A stretch of 64,000 bases of DNA from Amphiura filiformis (GCF_039555335.1 NC_092647.1:12841094-12905093), one strand, 5' to 3'; numbered from the stretch's first letter, positions 29,101 through 34,129 are shown. A program made the numbers and translations. The notes: generated from the sequence alone by a model not told the origin.

Positions 29101-31261
29101 TTCAATTTATCATATAAAGTAAATTGGTGAGAATCCATGGATTCTTGCAAAATTCCACCAGGAGGATCCAAAAGGATTCTCACACTTGGTTGCGAATTTC
29201 TGACCCTGCATGCGATCTACTAAAATTCAGCTTAATATTATGTAATTTTCAATTATAAATTGACAATTCTAAGTTTCATTTTAACAATTCTAAGTTTAAT
29301 TTTAACTCTTATAAGTTTACATGTAAGTGAGTGTACCTACCTGCACTAAAATCACCCCCTTGGATAATAAAGTCCTTCACCACACGATGAACTGGGGTAC
29401 CCTTATAGTGCAGGGGCTTATTGGTGTTCTTGCCATTTCCCTTTTCACCTGGATCAAATAAAAAGAAACAAAATACATACAATATCAGTTGAGTTGGATT
29501 CAAGTCCAAACTCTGAAAAAGTTTTTTAGAAAAATGGAGAACCGTAAAACTTTAAAAAAGTTTGAAATCAAACATAAGAAGGAATCTGTGTATTAAACAA
29601 AATAAGTCATTTTACACAAATCTGTAATTGCTCTACTTAGCTACATGTATTTGAATTGGCTTAAACATTGTCAATACTGGTGTTTTTCCTTGTTTTTTGC
29701 TAAATTTTTCATTTCAAAACCTATTGACAATATTGGCAATTATGGTCTTCGCAATTATGCGTATAAATTAACCAATGTTGTCACCAAGACGACTTAAACC
29801 AAAAAACCTTTTCATTTCAATATTTACATCAATATTTGTAAACCTGAATCATAAAGTCTGCAGAACTCAACTGATAAGAGGACATGGGAGTCAAAATTTC
29901 ACATTACATGAGATAAGCATTTTGAGTGTTGACCTGATAAGAACAATTATGTGATGTGTAAAAGATTTCTGAATGAATTTCTAAGAATCAATGGAGATGA
30001 TATGGGAAAAACAAACAAACACACCAAGTTTATAAATCAAACTTCAATCCACTCAGAGACTAATACAGACTATTTTCCAACAGTCAAAGTCCCTGTGCAT
30101 TGTATGCTGTGAATTCTTGTATGAGGGTAGATCGTTCGATCGTGTGTGTCTAACAATCACACCACCATTGTGCGCTTTCGAGTATATACGATATAGCGCT
30201 GCCTGACTTCGCGTACGACCGTAAAAATATGTGGTATATGCGTAGCAGTTTCACCTGTTGGCTGTCGCACTTCATGGAACAATCTACCCTTATTACCCAG
30301 TGATGCTGAGACTTTGCCTGTTTGGAGTTGTCTGTATCTCTTTTGTCCATGAATCCGCTACTCACCTGTGCACAGAGCACGGAAATTCTCACAAGTTAGG
30401 GGGCACACACATCTGCAAAGAGTTTGAAGATCACACGTCCGACTGCAATAAAAGAACATAGAAGGTTAAGCTTAATGTTATAATCAACAAATATTACTGG
30501 ACTATTGAAACCCAGTTACGATCTTTTTATTTTAAAGTTTTTCATAGGGCAATTTGTACAAATAATTTTCTTCACAGAATTGGTAGGGTGGATTCACCCA
30601 ATTGTTACTTTTGTAATGAATTGCCCAAACAATTTTGCATTTATTTTGTGAATGCAAGAATGTGTCTCCCATGTGGGATGAACTATGTTTTATATCAACA
30701 GTGTCACTGGGGATTCTTTTACATTTTCCAAATTTGATAAAATGTTTGGTATCAGGGATACCTCAGAACATGACCTTTGTATTAATTTCCTTTTTCTGTG
30801 CCTTAAATTTTACATTCATAAGTGCAGATTTAAACAGACTAACCTTAGTTTCAATGCTTTTCTGAATATGGTCAAATTGAAGCAGAAAATTGAGTATAAA
30901 ATTGCTGAAAGTAAAGGTAAACTGCGGCTCCATTTCAAAAAATGGACCATTGATCTTGAAGCATCTTAAATTGTTGTCCTTTTCTTCAATTATTTTCAAA
31001 CTGATTATGGCAGGATCAAGATGGGTGTAACCAAGTAATGTGTGCACTTGTTTGACACAAGACTGGTGCTTGTGTTTTGTTTGTAAGAGTGAAAGTTCTA
31101 TTTATACATTATTTTTGTATTTTTTGTGATTGTCCTTTGTACCTGTTCTTAAAATTTTTGTCTATAATATTATGATTTAATTCATGATCGTTGGGAACTG
31201 GTGGCCCATTGTGTATGTTTTTCTCCCTCCACCAGTTCCAAGAACAGGGAATAAAAAACTT

Positions 31262-31312
<51 letters not shown>

Positions 31313-32540
31313 AATTACTGGATAAATGTTTTTTCTGTACAATATTTCCAGTCCCTTTATGTATATAATGTAGCACATCAAAAGGGGGGACTTTGCAGAA
31401 AAGTGCTTTTTAAGATCTATTGATATATGAAAATAGAAAAAAATAAAACATATATATACATCGTAAGAATTTGGGATGCTTTTTCACTTATAGAATATGA
31501 ATGCCTTGATCAATTTTAGCAAATGAGGGGTCATTTTAAAGCTTGCAAAGTGCTTTCATAGCAGAAATGCTGAATTCAAAAAGGACTTCACCTGCATATA
31601 TAGCCCCCTCCCCCTTTTGATGTGCTGCAACATAAGTAGTGACTTCCCAGTACAAATATCCATACAGGTAGGCCCCGGCAAAAAACGCAATTTTTTGAAG
31701 TAAAAAACAAGATTCAAAATTTTGAAAAGCGAGAAAAGCGAGATTTTGCTTTCAAAACGCCAGAAAATGCAAAAAAAAAAAAAAAAATTTGCTGCCCTCT
31801 ATTGTTCAGAACATGACAATGTTTAGATGTAAATAACATCTTTTACCGACGGCCGGCCGGTGTGGAAGAAAAAAGTGACAAAAAATTTACCTTGAATTAT
31901 GTTTTATAGTCAAAATATTCCAGTAATTCAGTACATATAATGATATTTGGCCTAAACTTGAACTCATTTGAAATGAAATGTCAGTTTTTATTGAGTAAAG
32001 GATGGCTTTTTCACTCGACCTTGTGCTTTGGCGAAGTTGGAACTGCATTTTAATGGAATTTGGCAAACTTTTATGGCATAAAGCAACATTTTTATAGTAA
32101 ATGCACTGCTTGGAAACTTTTTTAAAAAGCGAGATAATTGGTTAATAGCGAGAATCACGGCGAGAAAAGCGAGATTGCGTTTTTTGCCGGGCCTTACATT
32201 TATATACAGGGATGTGCTGCAAACATAGGTTGCATTTTTGGCCATTTGGTATATCAATGACTCCACTTTTAGACCAATTTTGGTATACATTTTTGTATGG
32301 ATGGGTCATTATTTCCAAATTTTCCCAACTTCCTGTGATTGTAGCCAAAATTATAAGAATTTGCCAAAATTTAGGGAAAAAAGGGTGAAAAACCTGGAAA
32401 TTTGCTTTAAAGTTGGCTGAAAATGTTGCAATTTATTATAATAGCGATGGGTCAAAATTTCTTGGAAAATTGATATATGGATGGGTCCACTTTAAAATTC
32501 TAAGTAGCACAACCCTACACAAACCAAACTTAAGCACCCC

Positions 32541-32608
<68 letters not shown>

Positions 32609-32697
32609 AATACAATCTGTTATTTTTTGTCACTTTACCTTGCTCTCCATTAATAAGGAAGTCAAAAAAAGCATCTGGGATTTTGTTCCTTCGTCAT
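1856..32697 (-). CDS. NKTR: NKTR-type large RS-domain cyclophilin (18 coding exons, whole gene span)
   Basis: Seen: 18 exons on the minus strand with AG/GT borders and matching phases encode about 1467 residues once three small indels are discounted. Order: cyclophilin domain (about residues 7-175), Ser-rich then Lys-rich linker (184-246), [13 protein letters not shown] box (247-291), SGRKVKGRG box (292-319), [10 protein letters not shown] and TPPHW (320-337), [16 protein letters not shown] (about 633-648), [13 protein letters not shown] (about 815), long acidic/Ser region, and RS domain (1145-1467). Known: vertebrate NKTR is about 1460 residues with the same box order; PPIG shares the first half but not the SPPP..WKPGQK box, so NKTR fits better. 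Family role: peptidyl-prolyl isomerase in nuclear speckles associated with splicing factors. Active-site positions matching CypA Arg55, Phe60, Gln63, Phe113 and His126 are kept; Trp121 is His, as in NKTR/PPIG. Inferred: functional unless the three indels are real. Confidence 0.92.
2153..2375 (+). repeat. ~53-bp tandem repeat in last NKTR intron
   Basis: About three and a half copies of a unit with CTTGAGTGAGAGGGGTGTTG, starting near 2157, 2210 and 2262, then a degraded copy and an inverted CAACACCCCTCTC-like end near 2358-2372. Confidence 0.7.
2495..2725. repeat. GTGGAAGA palindromic repeat, copy 2 (compound)
   Basis: Two to three fold-back units (CACTGCCCCTGTGGAAGA; CCCACAGAGGGAGTATGG; CACTCCCTCTGTGGAAGA) back to back in the intron between NKTR exons 18 and 19. 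Confidence 0.65.
2941..3051 (-). CDS. NKTR: NKTR exon 18 (RS domain)
   Basis: 37 codons: [20 protein letters not shown] then [16 protein letters not shown]. Too short and too far from neighbours to appear as a long ORF; supported by phase 2 at both ends and GT (2940-2939) and AG (3053-3052) sites. Confidence 0.88.
3052..3759. other. NKTR intron 17, no strong feature
   Basis: Holds a C(10) run near 3201 and ordinary AT-rich sequence; 3357-3650 is open on the plus strand but without motif or splice context. Confidence 0.4.
3760..4371 (-). CDS. NKTR: NKTR exon 17 (RS domain)
   Basis: 203 codons, dominated by SRSRSP, SPVRR and SPRR repeats, e.g. [16 protein letters not shown] and [17 protein letters not shown]. 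Such RS repeats are substrates of SRPK/CLK kinases and target proteins to nuclear speckles (family knowledge). AG 4373-4372; GT 3759-3758. Confidence 0.92.
4516..5491. mobile_element. TTAA fold-back MITE interrupted by a TA MITE
   Basis: Long arms: AGAGCACATCAGACATATC...GAATACGAAGAATGTCCTTC (4563-4650) pairs with 5370-5437, and GCCGACGATCAATTGAAAAT (5072) pairs with 5191-5212. Both ends are CTTAAGG-like, pointing to TTAA target sites as for piggyBac-type elements. The left arm is split by the TA element at 4739-5037. Partial relatives at 9372-9775 and 45470-45824. Confidence 0.7.
4739..5037. mobile_element. CCGTATTT TA-flanked MITE (copy 1, nested)
   Basis: Ends CCGTATTTAGTCAAATAAAC and TATTTGACTGAAATATGG, flanked by TA. 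Internal arms CCCCAAGGGGGGCATTTATT and GGGGGCATTTATTTGAGG. Family copies at 39393-41480 and 54793-55117 share ends and TA flanks, suggesting Tc1/mariner-type mobilisation (inference). Confidence 0.75.
5755..5828. repeat. GTGGAAGA palindrome, short copy 3
   Basis: Nearly perfect hairpin: CACTCCCCCTGTGGAAGA, a short spacer, TCTTCCACAGGGGGAGTG, then AATTTCAAATGGAATTA. Confidence 0.75.
6005..6205. repeat. GTGGAAGA palindromic repeat, copy 4
   Basis: Contains CTCTCCCCGTGGAAGA and TCTTCCACAGGGGAGTG plus a second pair (TTGAATCTTTCTCAGAGGG). Ends about 57 nt downstream of the exon 16 donor. Confidence 0.65.
6262..7653 (-). CDS. NKTR: NKTR exon 16, 1392 nt (RS/acidic, WKPP box)
   Basis: Largest exon. 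RS-rich start with repeated RTRSP and RIRST motifs, then [20 protein letters not shown], the counterpart of the HWQPP...EEEEE box in vertebrate NKTR. Then a long acidic/polar tract with a run of Asp and a Ser/Glu cluster, predicted disordered. Ends [20 protein letters not shown] 7655-7654; GT 6261-6260. Confidence 0.92.
7809..8080 (+). mobile_element. tRNA-derived SINE with CR1/L2-type tail
   Basis: Head GGCATGGTGACACAGCAG and TTTGAGCCCCGG look like decayed pol III A and B boxes. The tail AAAGCGCTTTGA ... AAGGCGCTGTATAAATACC followed by TTTATTTATTTATTTT is the common 3' end shared by many SINEs and their CR1/L2 LINE partners. Lies in the intron between NKTR exons 15 and 16, antisense to the gene. 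Confidence 0.72.
8192..8482 (+). repeat. ~290-bp dispersed repeat, copy A
   Basis: Shares AACAGTCAAAGTCCCTGTGC, a GTTCGATCGTG core and CTCTTTCGTCCATGA end with 30075-30353. Ends 32 bp from the donor of NKTR exon 15. No coding content. Confidence 0.7.
8515..8685 (-). CDS. NKTR: NKTR exon 15 ([16 protein letters not shown] box)
   Basis: Encodes [20 protein letters not shown] followed by Asp/Arg/Ser-rich residues. This box matches SPPPSRWKPGQKPWKP of vertebrate NKTR and is absent from PPIG, so it is the best evidence for calling the gene NKTR. AG 8687-8686, GT 8514-8513, 171 nt. Confidence 0.93.
9372..9775. mobile_element. TTAA fold-back MITE, partial copy
   Basis: Starts TTAAGGGGTCGGTCACCCAC, then GCACATCAGACATATC and GAATACGAAGAATGTCCTTC. 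The right arm stops at about CCCAGCTACTG, just before exon 14's donor region, so the far end is missing. Confidence 0.65.
9804..10425 (-). CDS. NKTR: NKTR exon 14 (basic then RS-rich), frame broken in an A run
   Basis: The start, in the frame set by exon 13, reads [20 protein letters not shown], then hits TAA shortly after a run of six A (coding strand; 10343-10348 here). Downstream the open frame is one base off and reads [20 protein letters not shown], then [18 protein letters not shown]. Removing one A joins them and leaves the phase needed by exon 15. Alternative: the real acceptor or start frame differs; I consider the indel likelier because both halves have family-like composition. AG 10427-10426; GT 9803-9802. 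Confidence 0.78.
10675..12342. mobile_element. Hairpin-bounded element carrying a 146-bp tandem array
   Basis: Left: ~68-bp flank copy (10675-10742), then a perfect hairpin ACACAGCCGTGAC-GTTA-GTCACGGCTGTGT (10742-10771). Middle: tandem array (about 10880-12225). Right: CACGGCTGTGT-like motif (12228-12239), hairpin GTGGTC-TTA-GACCAC (12242-12256), then the second flank copy (12270-12342; CTTTCAACTTCATAAAG against CTTTCAATTTCATGAAAG). No protein. Resembles array-bearing non-autonomous Helitron/Helentron elements; this class is inferred. Confidence 0.55.
10880..12225 (+). repeat. ~146-bp tandem repeat, two alternating monomer types
   Basis: Each unit contains GGGGTCAAAGGTCATTAAGG, GGGGTCACTTCCGGTATAAA and ACCTTCAAAATG. 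About nine units; one type carries CCACTTGCACACATGCATTG..GGTGTACACAGATTTG, the other CACACATGATCTGCAGTCAC..TATTTTTTTATTTG, so the true period is a ~292-bp dimer. The last units (11990-12120) include an extra ~113-bp tandem duplication. Confidence 0.85.
12459..12554 (-). CDS. NKTR: NKTR exon 13 (lysine-rich)
   Basis: Phase-consistent 96-nt exon after DW; encodes about 31 residues, mostly Lys/Glu/Asp ([17 protein letters not shown] then [11 protein letters not shown]). No motif beyond composition, but the same place in vertebrate NKTR is also a Lys-rich stretch. AG 12556-12555; GT 12458-12457. Confidence 0.82.
12758..13142 (+). repeat. ~190-bp tandem duplication with tRNA-like box
   Basis: Two adjacent copies (12758-12949, 12949-13142), each with GAGGTCTATATGCTTCACCT, GCAGGACATTAAGAAAA and a B-box-like CTGGGTTCACATCCCTG. 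May be a tandem SINE-type unit; not a true tRNA. Confidence 0.7.
13377..13552 (+). repeat. Dispersed ~175-bp repeat, copy A
   Basis: Shares ACATTTTTCACCCTGATATG, GGGCGCAGCT, GGCACTTAAAG-like and AGCTGCCTCA segments with 56280-56450 near the NEMP gene. Class unknown. Confidence 0.6.
13676..13905. repeat. ACCCCATGAG/CCAATCAG fold-back repeat, copy 1
   Basis: Diverged member of a family whose better copies lie at 15222-15434 and 15740-15953; arms with TTGATTGGTT and ACCAATCA motifs, ends near CCCTATGGGC and CCCCATTGGGG. Confidence 0.5.
13927..14123 (-). CDS. NKTR: NKTR exon 12 ([15 protein letters not shown])
   Basis: Starts [20 protein letters not shown] and ends [17 protein letters not shown]. 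The family signature [15 protein letters not shown] and the downstream S-EKW box are both conserved in NKTR and PPIG. AG 14125-14124, GT 13926-13925, 197 nt. Confidence 0.93.
14394..14617. repeat. Near-perfect 110-bp-arm palindrome
   Basis: GAAGTGAAGTTATGGTTCAT...GGAAAATGCCGA (14400-14500) is followed at once by its reverse complement, with a centre near 14505. Very high arm identity by eye. In RNA from either strand it would form a ~100-bp hairpin. Confidence 0.85.
15222..15434. mobile_element. TTAA-flanked fold-back repeat, copy 2
   Basis: Starts TTAACCCCATGAGAACTACC, ends GGCAGGTAATGCTCAGGGGTTAA; internal ATTGG..CCAAT arms. TTAA at both ends suggests a piggyBac-type MITE (inference). Confidence 0.65.
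15535..15616 (-). CDS. NKTR: NKTR exon 11 ([11 protein letters not shown])
   Basis: Encodes [17 protein letters not shown], equal to the SGRKIKGRG box of NKTR/PPIG. AG 15618-15617, GT 15534-15533, phase 0 out. Lies between two copies of a TTAA-type repeat (15222-15434 and 15740-15953). Confidence 0.92.
15740..15953. mobile_element. TTAA-type fold-back repeat, copy 3
   Basis: Begins TTACCCCATGAGAACTACCT and ends CCAGTAGTGTCCAGAGGGTTAA, same family as 15222-15434, on the other side of NKTR exon 11. Confidence 0.6.
16709..16999. mobile_element. hAT-like MITE with CAGGGCTGTCAACT ends
   Basis: Ends CAGGGCTGTCAACT and AGTTGACAGCCCTG are perfect inverted repeats; flanked by direct TGAATAT (16702-16708 and 17000-17006). 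CAGGG ends and a 7-8 bp duplication are hAT features. Internal TCTCACGCC motifs recur. Confidence 0.8.
17332..17466 (-). CDS. NKTR: NKTR exon 10 ([20 protein letters not shown])
   Basis: Contains [19 protein letters not shown], matching the PEEIPPVPENRFLLRR box shared by vertebrate NKTR and PPIG. Acceptor AG 17468-17467, donor GT 17331-17330, 135 nt, phases 2 in and 2 out. Confidence 0.92.
17560..18000 (+). mobile_element. Decayed LINE fragment (C-terminal region)
   Basis: Broken plus-strand frames read [29 protein letters not shown] and [11 protein letters not shown], recalling the YGCETW...ALEKRI.AFE...RRLL..GRRRGRPR.SW end common in non-LTR retrotransposons. Several stops; no poly-A found. 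Sits just beyond exon 10. Confidence 0.6.
18436..18625 (-). CDS. NKTR: NKTR exon 9 (poly-Ser and Lys-rich linker)
   Basis: Reads KTKKRKTSL, then about 30 residues of Ser with Asp/Glu, then Lys-rich [16 protein letters not shown]. Vertebrate NKTR and PPIG have the same serine cluster followed by a basic cluster right after the cyclophilin domain. The basic runs are likely nuclear localisation signals and the Ser-Asp/Glu run fits CK2 sites (inference). AG 18627-18626; GT 18435-18434. Confidence 0.88.
18626..20107. other. NKTR intron 8, no clear element
   Basis: AT-rich; no conserved coding, TIR or tandem structure that I could support. Open frames here lack motifs. Confidence 0.4.
20108..20253 (-). 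CDS. NKTR: NKTR exon 8 (end of cyclophilin domain)
   Basis: Encodes [20 protein letters not shown] then [20 protein letters not shown], the last strands and C-terminal helix of cyclophilin. His of HVVFG matches CypA His126. Acceptor AG 20255-20254, donor GT 20107-20106, phase 1 out. Confidence 0.93.
20254..21263. other. NKTR intron 7, nothing supported
   Basis: Contains a GC-richer patch near 20550-20640 (CTTCGCGCGTAAG, GTGTACCGGCGTGAGC) but no gene or repeat I can name. Confidence 0.4.
21264..21293 (-). CDS. NKTR: NKTR microexon, 30 nt ([10 protein letters not shown])
   Basis: AG 21295-21294 and GT 21263-21262 (GTAAGT) bound exactly 30 nt: one base, nine codons, two bases. It supplies [10 protein letters not shown], the piece needed between NGSQFFI and VHVVFG, and both phases match. 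His in PHLDG replaces the CypA Trp121. Too short for ORF finders; found by phase and motif. Confidence 0.9.
22337..22671. mobile_element. TIR element, GAACAGAGTGCATTGTGG ends
   Basis: TTCAGAACAGAGTGCATTGT at 22337 pairs with ACAATGCACTCTGTTCTGAA ending 22671 (about 29 of 30 matching). 335 bp, no ORF; MITE in the intron upstream of the 30-nt exon. Confidence 0.75.
23378..23585. repeat. GTGGAAGA palindromic repeat, copy 5
   Basis: GACCTTAATCTTCCACACAG, AATTTCAAATGGGATTACC and TGAATGGGTGAC are the inverse of the copy at 985-1145. Confidence 0.65.
24052..24139 (-). CDS. NKTR: NKTR exon 6 ([26 protein letters not shown])
   Basis: Acceptor AG 24141-24140 after a pyrimidine run; donor GT 24051-24050 (GTAAGT). 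Contains [22 protein letters not shown], holding the equivalents of CypA Ala101, Asn102, Gln111 and Phe113. Ends AT, so the Ile codon is completed by the 30-nt exon at 21293. Confidence 0.93.
24440..24815 (+). other. Open frame fragment, probably retroelement-derived
   Basis: Reads [20 protein letters not shown], then [20 protein letters not shown]. The pattern of a KKYA..L helix and an EVGSRG(Y/F) strand resembles short proteins/RT-tail regions that accompany invertebrate LINEs, but I cannot name a family. No start context or splice partner. Confidence 0.35.
25205..25285 (+). repeat. ~22-bp tandem repeat (ACAGAATACATGCAGGATAAT)
   Basis: Three to four short copies of CAGAATACATGCAGGATA-like units inside the intron between NKTR exons 5 and 6. 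Confidence 0.6.
26008..26305 (+). pseudogene. PIF/Harbinger (HARBI1-like) transposase fragment
   Basis: Frames read [12 protein letters not shown], then (frameshifted) [51 protein letters not shown] and RVLHNTIS. This matches the N-terminal region before the DDE domain of HARBI1-like nucleases. Frameshift near 26073; no downstream catalytic domain here, so inactive. Confidence 0.75.
26478..26951 (+). mobile_element. Non-LTR retrotransposon RT C-terminal fragment
   Basis: [53 protein letters not shown] and [14 protein letters not shown] are the end of a jockey/CR1-style RT (WDP....IE.VQ..AARFV). After TNKD the frame shifts and continues to about 26951. Truncated at both ends. Confidence 0.8.
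27000..28240. other. NKTR intron 5, distal part, nothing firm
   Basis: AT-rich sequence without supported gene or terminal repeats. A C(12) run lies at about 28258-28269. Confidence 0.4.
28443..28696. mobile_element. TIR element TTTGATCATCTCGTAATC
   Basis: TTTGATCATCTCGTAATCAG at the left pairs with CCGATTACGAGCTGATCAAA at the right. 254 bp, non-coding, ending about 20 bp from the donor of the 45-nt NKTR exon. Confidence 0.75.
28717..28761 (-). CDS. NKTR: NKTR exon 5, 45 nt ([14 protein letters not shown])
   Basis: Very short exon between AG 28763-28762 and GT 28716-28715. It encodes the conserved cyclophilin turn [11 protein letters not shown], completing Gly from the previous exon and starting Asp of DENF in the next. 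A TIR element ends about 20 bp into the downstream intron (28696). Confidence 0.93.
29007..29209. mobile_element. hAT-like MITE with CAGGGTCAGAAATTCG ends
   Basis: CAGGGTCAGAAATTCG at left and CGAATTTCTGACCCTG at right, flanked by CATGC on both sides (29002-29006, 29210-29214). Interior is made of GGATTC/GAATCC palindromes. Confidence 0.7.
29341..29448 (-). CDS. NKTR: NKTR exon 4 (divergent loop and catalytic strand)
   Basis: Encodes [17 protein letters not shown] followed by [17 protein letters not shown]. The [11 protein letters not shown] stretch is the divergent-loop insertion typical of NKTR/PPIG and Cyp40 cyclophilins. HRV, DF and QGG carry the residues equivalent to CypA Arg55, Phe60 and Gln63. 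Acceptor AG 29450-29449; donor GT 29340-29339; phase 1 at both ends (108 nt). Confidence 0.93.
30075..30353 (+). repeat. ~290-bp dispersed repeat, copy B
   Basis: Aligns along its length with 8192-8482. Ends 12 bp before the donor of NKTR exon 3. Confidence 0.7.
30366..30442 (-). CDS. NKTR: NKTR exon 3 (cyclophilin GRVIFKLF...[10 protein letters not shown]), frame broken in a GT run
   Basis: Acceptor AG 30444-30443, donor GT 30365-30364. The first part reads [12 protein letters not shown] and the second [11 protein letters not shown], both diagnostic of cyclophilin, but in different frames. The switch is in a short GT repeat (30404-30411). The exon is 77 nt, whereas flanking phases require 75, so two extra bases are present. 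A LINE inserted at 30502 ends 58 nt upstream of this acceptor in transcript terms. Confidence 0.82.
30502..31310 (+). mobile_element. 5'-truncated L1/Tx1-like LINE with 48-A tail
   Basis: Plus-strand frames read [83 protein letters not shown]: the C-terminal cysteine-histidine region (CxxC..H..C) and tail of L1/Tx1-type ORF2. A 3' UTR with AATAAA is followed by 48 uninterrupted A (31263-31310). ATTACTGGA flanks it (30493-30501, 31314-31322) as a likely target duplication. At least two small frame breaks occur. Recent insertion, antisense in NKTR intron 2. Confidence 0.82.
31366..31633. mobile_element. Small TIR element, GCACATCAAAAGGGGG ends
   Basis: TAGCACATCAAAAGGGGGG at 31369 pairs with CCCCCTTTTGATGTGCTGC ending 31627. 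About 265 bp, no ORF. Confidence 0.65.
31671..32199. mobile_element. TIR element, GGCCCCGGCAAAAAACGCAA ends
   Basis: TAGGCCCCGGCAAAAAACGC at left against GCGTTTTTTGCCGGGCCTTA at right; interior has repeated AAAAGCGAGA motifs near both ends. Non-coding. Confidence 0.72.
32540..32607 (+). repeat. (AAC)n microsatellite, about 22 units
   Basis: Uninterrupted AAC repeat in intron 2, about 32 bp from the donor of the NKTR start exon; in the transcript it is a GUU repeat. Confidence 0.97.
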
Positions 32698-32715
32698 CGT
32701 CACAGCAACCTCATC
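32639..32715 (-). CDS. NKTR: NKTR exon with start codon (cyclophilin N-terminus), frame broken in a T run
   Basis: Acceptor AG at 32717-32716, 18 nt of leader, ATG at 32697-32695, donor GT at 32638-32637. It reads [11 protein letters not shown], the family NPRCFFD start, then a run of seven T on the coding strand (32664-32670) shifts the frame into TGA. With six T it would continue as DFLINGEQ and end in phase 1, as the next exon requires. An 8-residue lead before PRCFF is normal for NKTR/PPIG, which supports this ATG. If the candidate leader exon at 43377 is spliced on, an in-frame TGA lies just upstream. Confidence 0.8.
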
Positions 32716-32815
32716 CTGCAAGAATGAGAAAATGCACTAATTAGGTATGAAACAAAACAATTTTTGAGTAGGTTCTTTATTTATTTGTTTTTTCCAACAT
32801 CATATGATACTGATA

Positions 32816-33468
32816 TATCGTCGGCTGTATTCCATAGTGGCGTATAGTGATTTTTTGTCATTTTTTTGAAAATTGGCACATATGTTTTTAATGATGTTCT
32901 CTTTAATTTTTTCTAAATCTCATCAGTCATAATTAGCTAATTAATTAGTAATTAATTAATTAAATTGGCGTATAGTTACAAAGTGACATTTTTTTTTTTT
33001 TATAGTGGCGTATCGACCATACGCCACTTTTTATACACATTTTATAATTATGAAATATTGGCAAAAATGAAAAACATCGTATGTCATAGTGGCGTACGTG
33101 TACGTATCGGACCTATACGCCACTATGGAATACTTTAACGACTAAAAGTAACGCCATAGGGATTACACGCGACCGAGGTGGCGTGCACGTTAACGTTAGG
33201 TTAGGGTATTGCGTTTTGTTTGTTTTCCATAGTGACGTATAGTTTTATTTTCAGTTTGCCAGCAATAGTATGTATTTATTTCTTTTGAAAAATATATAAA
33301 AATAAAATCTATTTAGTTTACTACAGAAATTTCACATAATTTACAAAATATAATGAATGTCTGATTTACACAACTCGATTTTAAATTGGCATTTCTTCAA
33401 ACCCGATTTTCTCGAAAAGTTGTTTATTCGCGGCGCCCCACTATACGCCACTATGGAATACAGACGAC
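32816..33468. mobile_element. Element built of CATAGTGGCGTATAG inverted motifs
   Basis: Ends CTGTATTCCATAGTGGCGTA and TACGCCACTATGGAATACAG; internal copies in both directions at about 32966, 33001-33030, 33085-33130 and 33229. Direct ATATGATACTGAT on both sides (32803, 33470) may be the target duplication. Confidence 0.72.
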
Positions 33469-34129
33469 GATATGATACTGATTTTATCACATAAAATATA
33501 TCAAACAATGAAATTTAAGAATCTTCATGCAGTGCAGATGTTCTTTTTCAGTACGGTATGTGAAAAAAAATTTATGCAGTTCCATTATTTGTTTCATTGT
33601 GCTGGTTCTTTTCTTCAGCACTGCATTTCTTTTTCACGATCAAACTTGTCCTGTTACACAGTGTCGACGTCCTATACGATAAATATAAATTTAATACTCC
33701 GTTGGTGAGCGACGGGCGAGTGGTATTTCACCGAACGCAAGAAAAGGAGTTCTATCTGATTGGCTAGCAATCGATCGCTTAGGTAAACTTAGTAGTCAAC
33801 TACAAACTCAAAACTGAGCAATGTATTCAATTCGATTGAAATCGATATTCTATTATTGACGTAGATAAAGAGAGTGATAGTGTGTCAATAATGTACATTG
33901 TATTGCAGCTGGATTTTACATGCATTCCTTTATATTATTATTTTTCTCAAAGAGTTGAATATGATCACAATTTTTACCCAGGATTTCAAATTTTTTACCC
34001 GCAAATTGCAGTTAAACATATCCACAGCAAAATACCGGTCCTCACTAATTAGTGTATTTAATTTCCAGTTAGTGTATTTAAGATAAAACCTGACAACAAA
34101 TAAAATTTTCTTGCAATAGAAATATCATA

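Noticed and set aside
1856..32697. Calling the gene PPIG
   Set aside because: The SPPP..WKPGQK and WKPP/acidic boxes and ~1467-codon length match NKTR, not PPIG.
1856..32697. Calling the gene a processed pseudogene because of its frame breaks
   Set aside because: It keeps 17 introns with good splice sites and all other phases intact.
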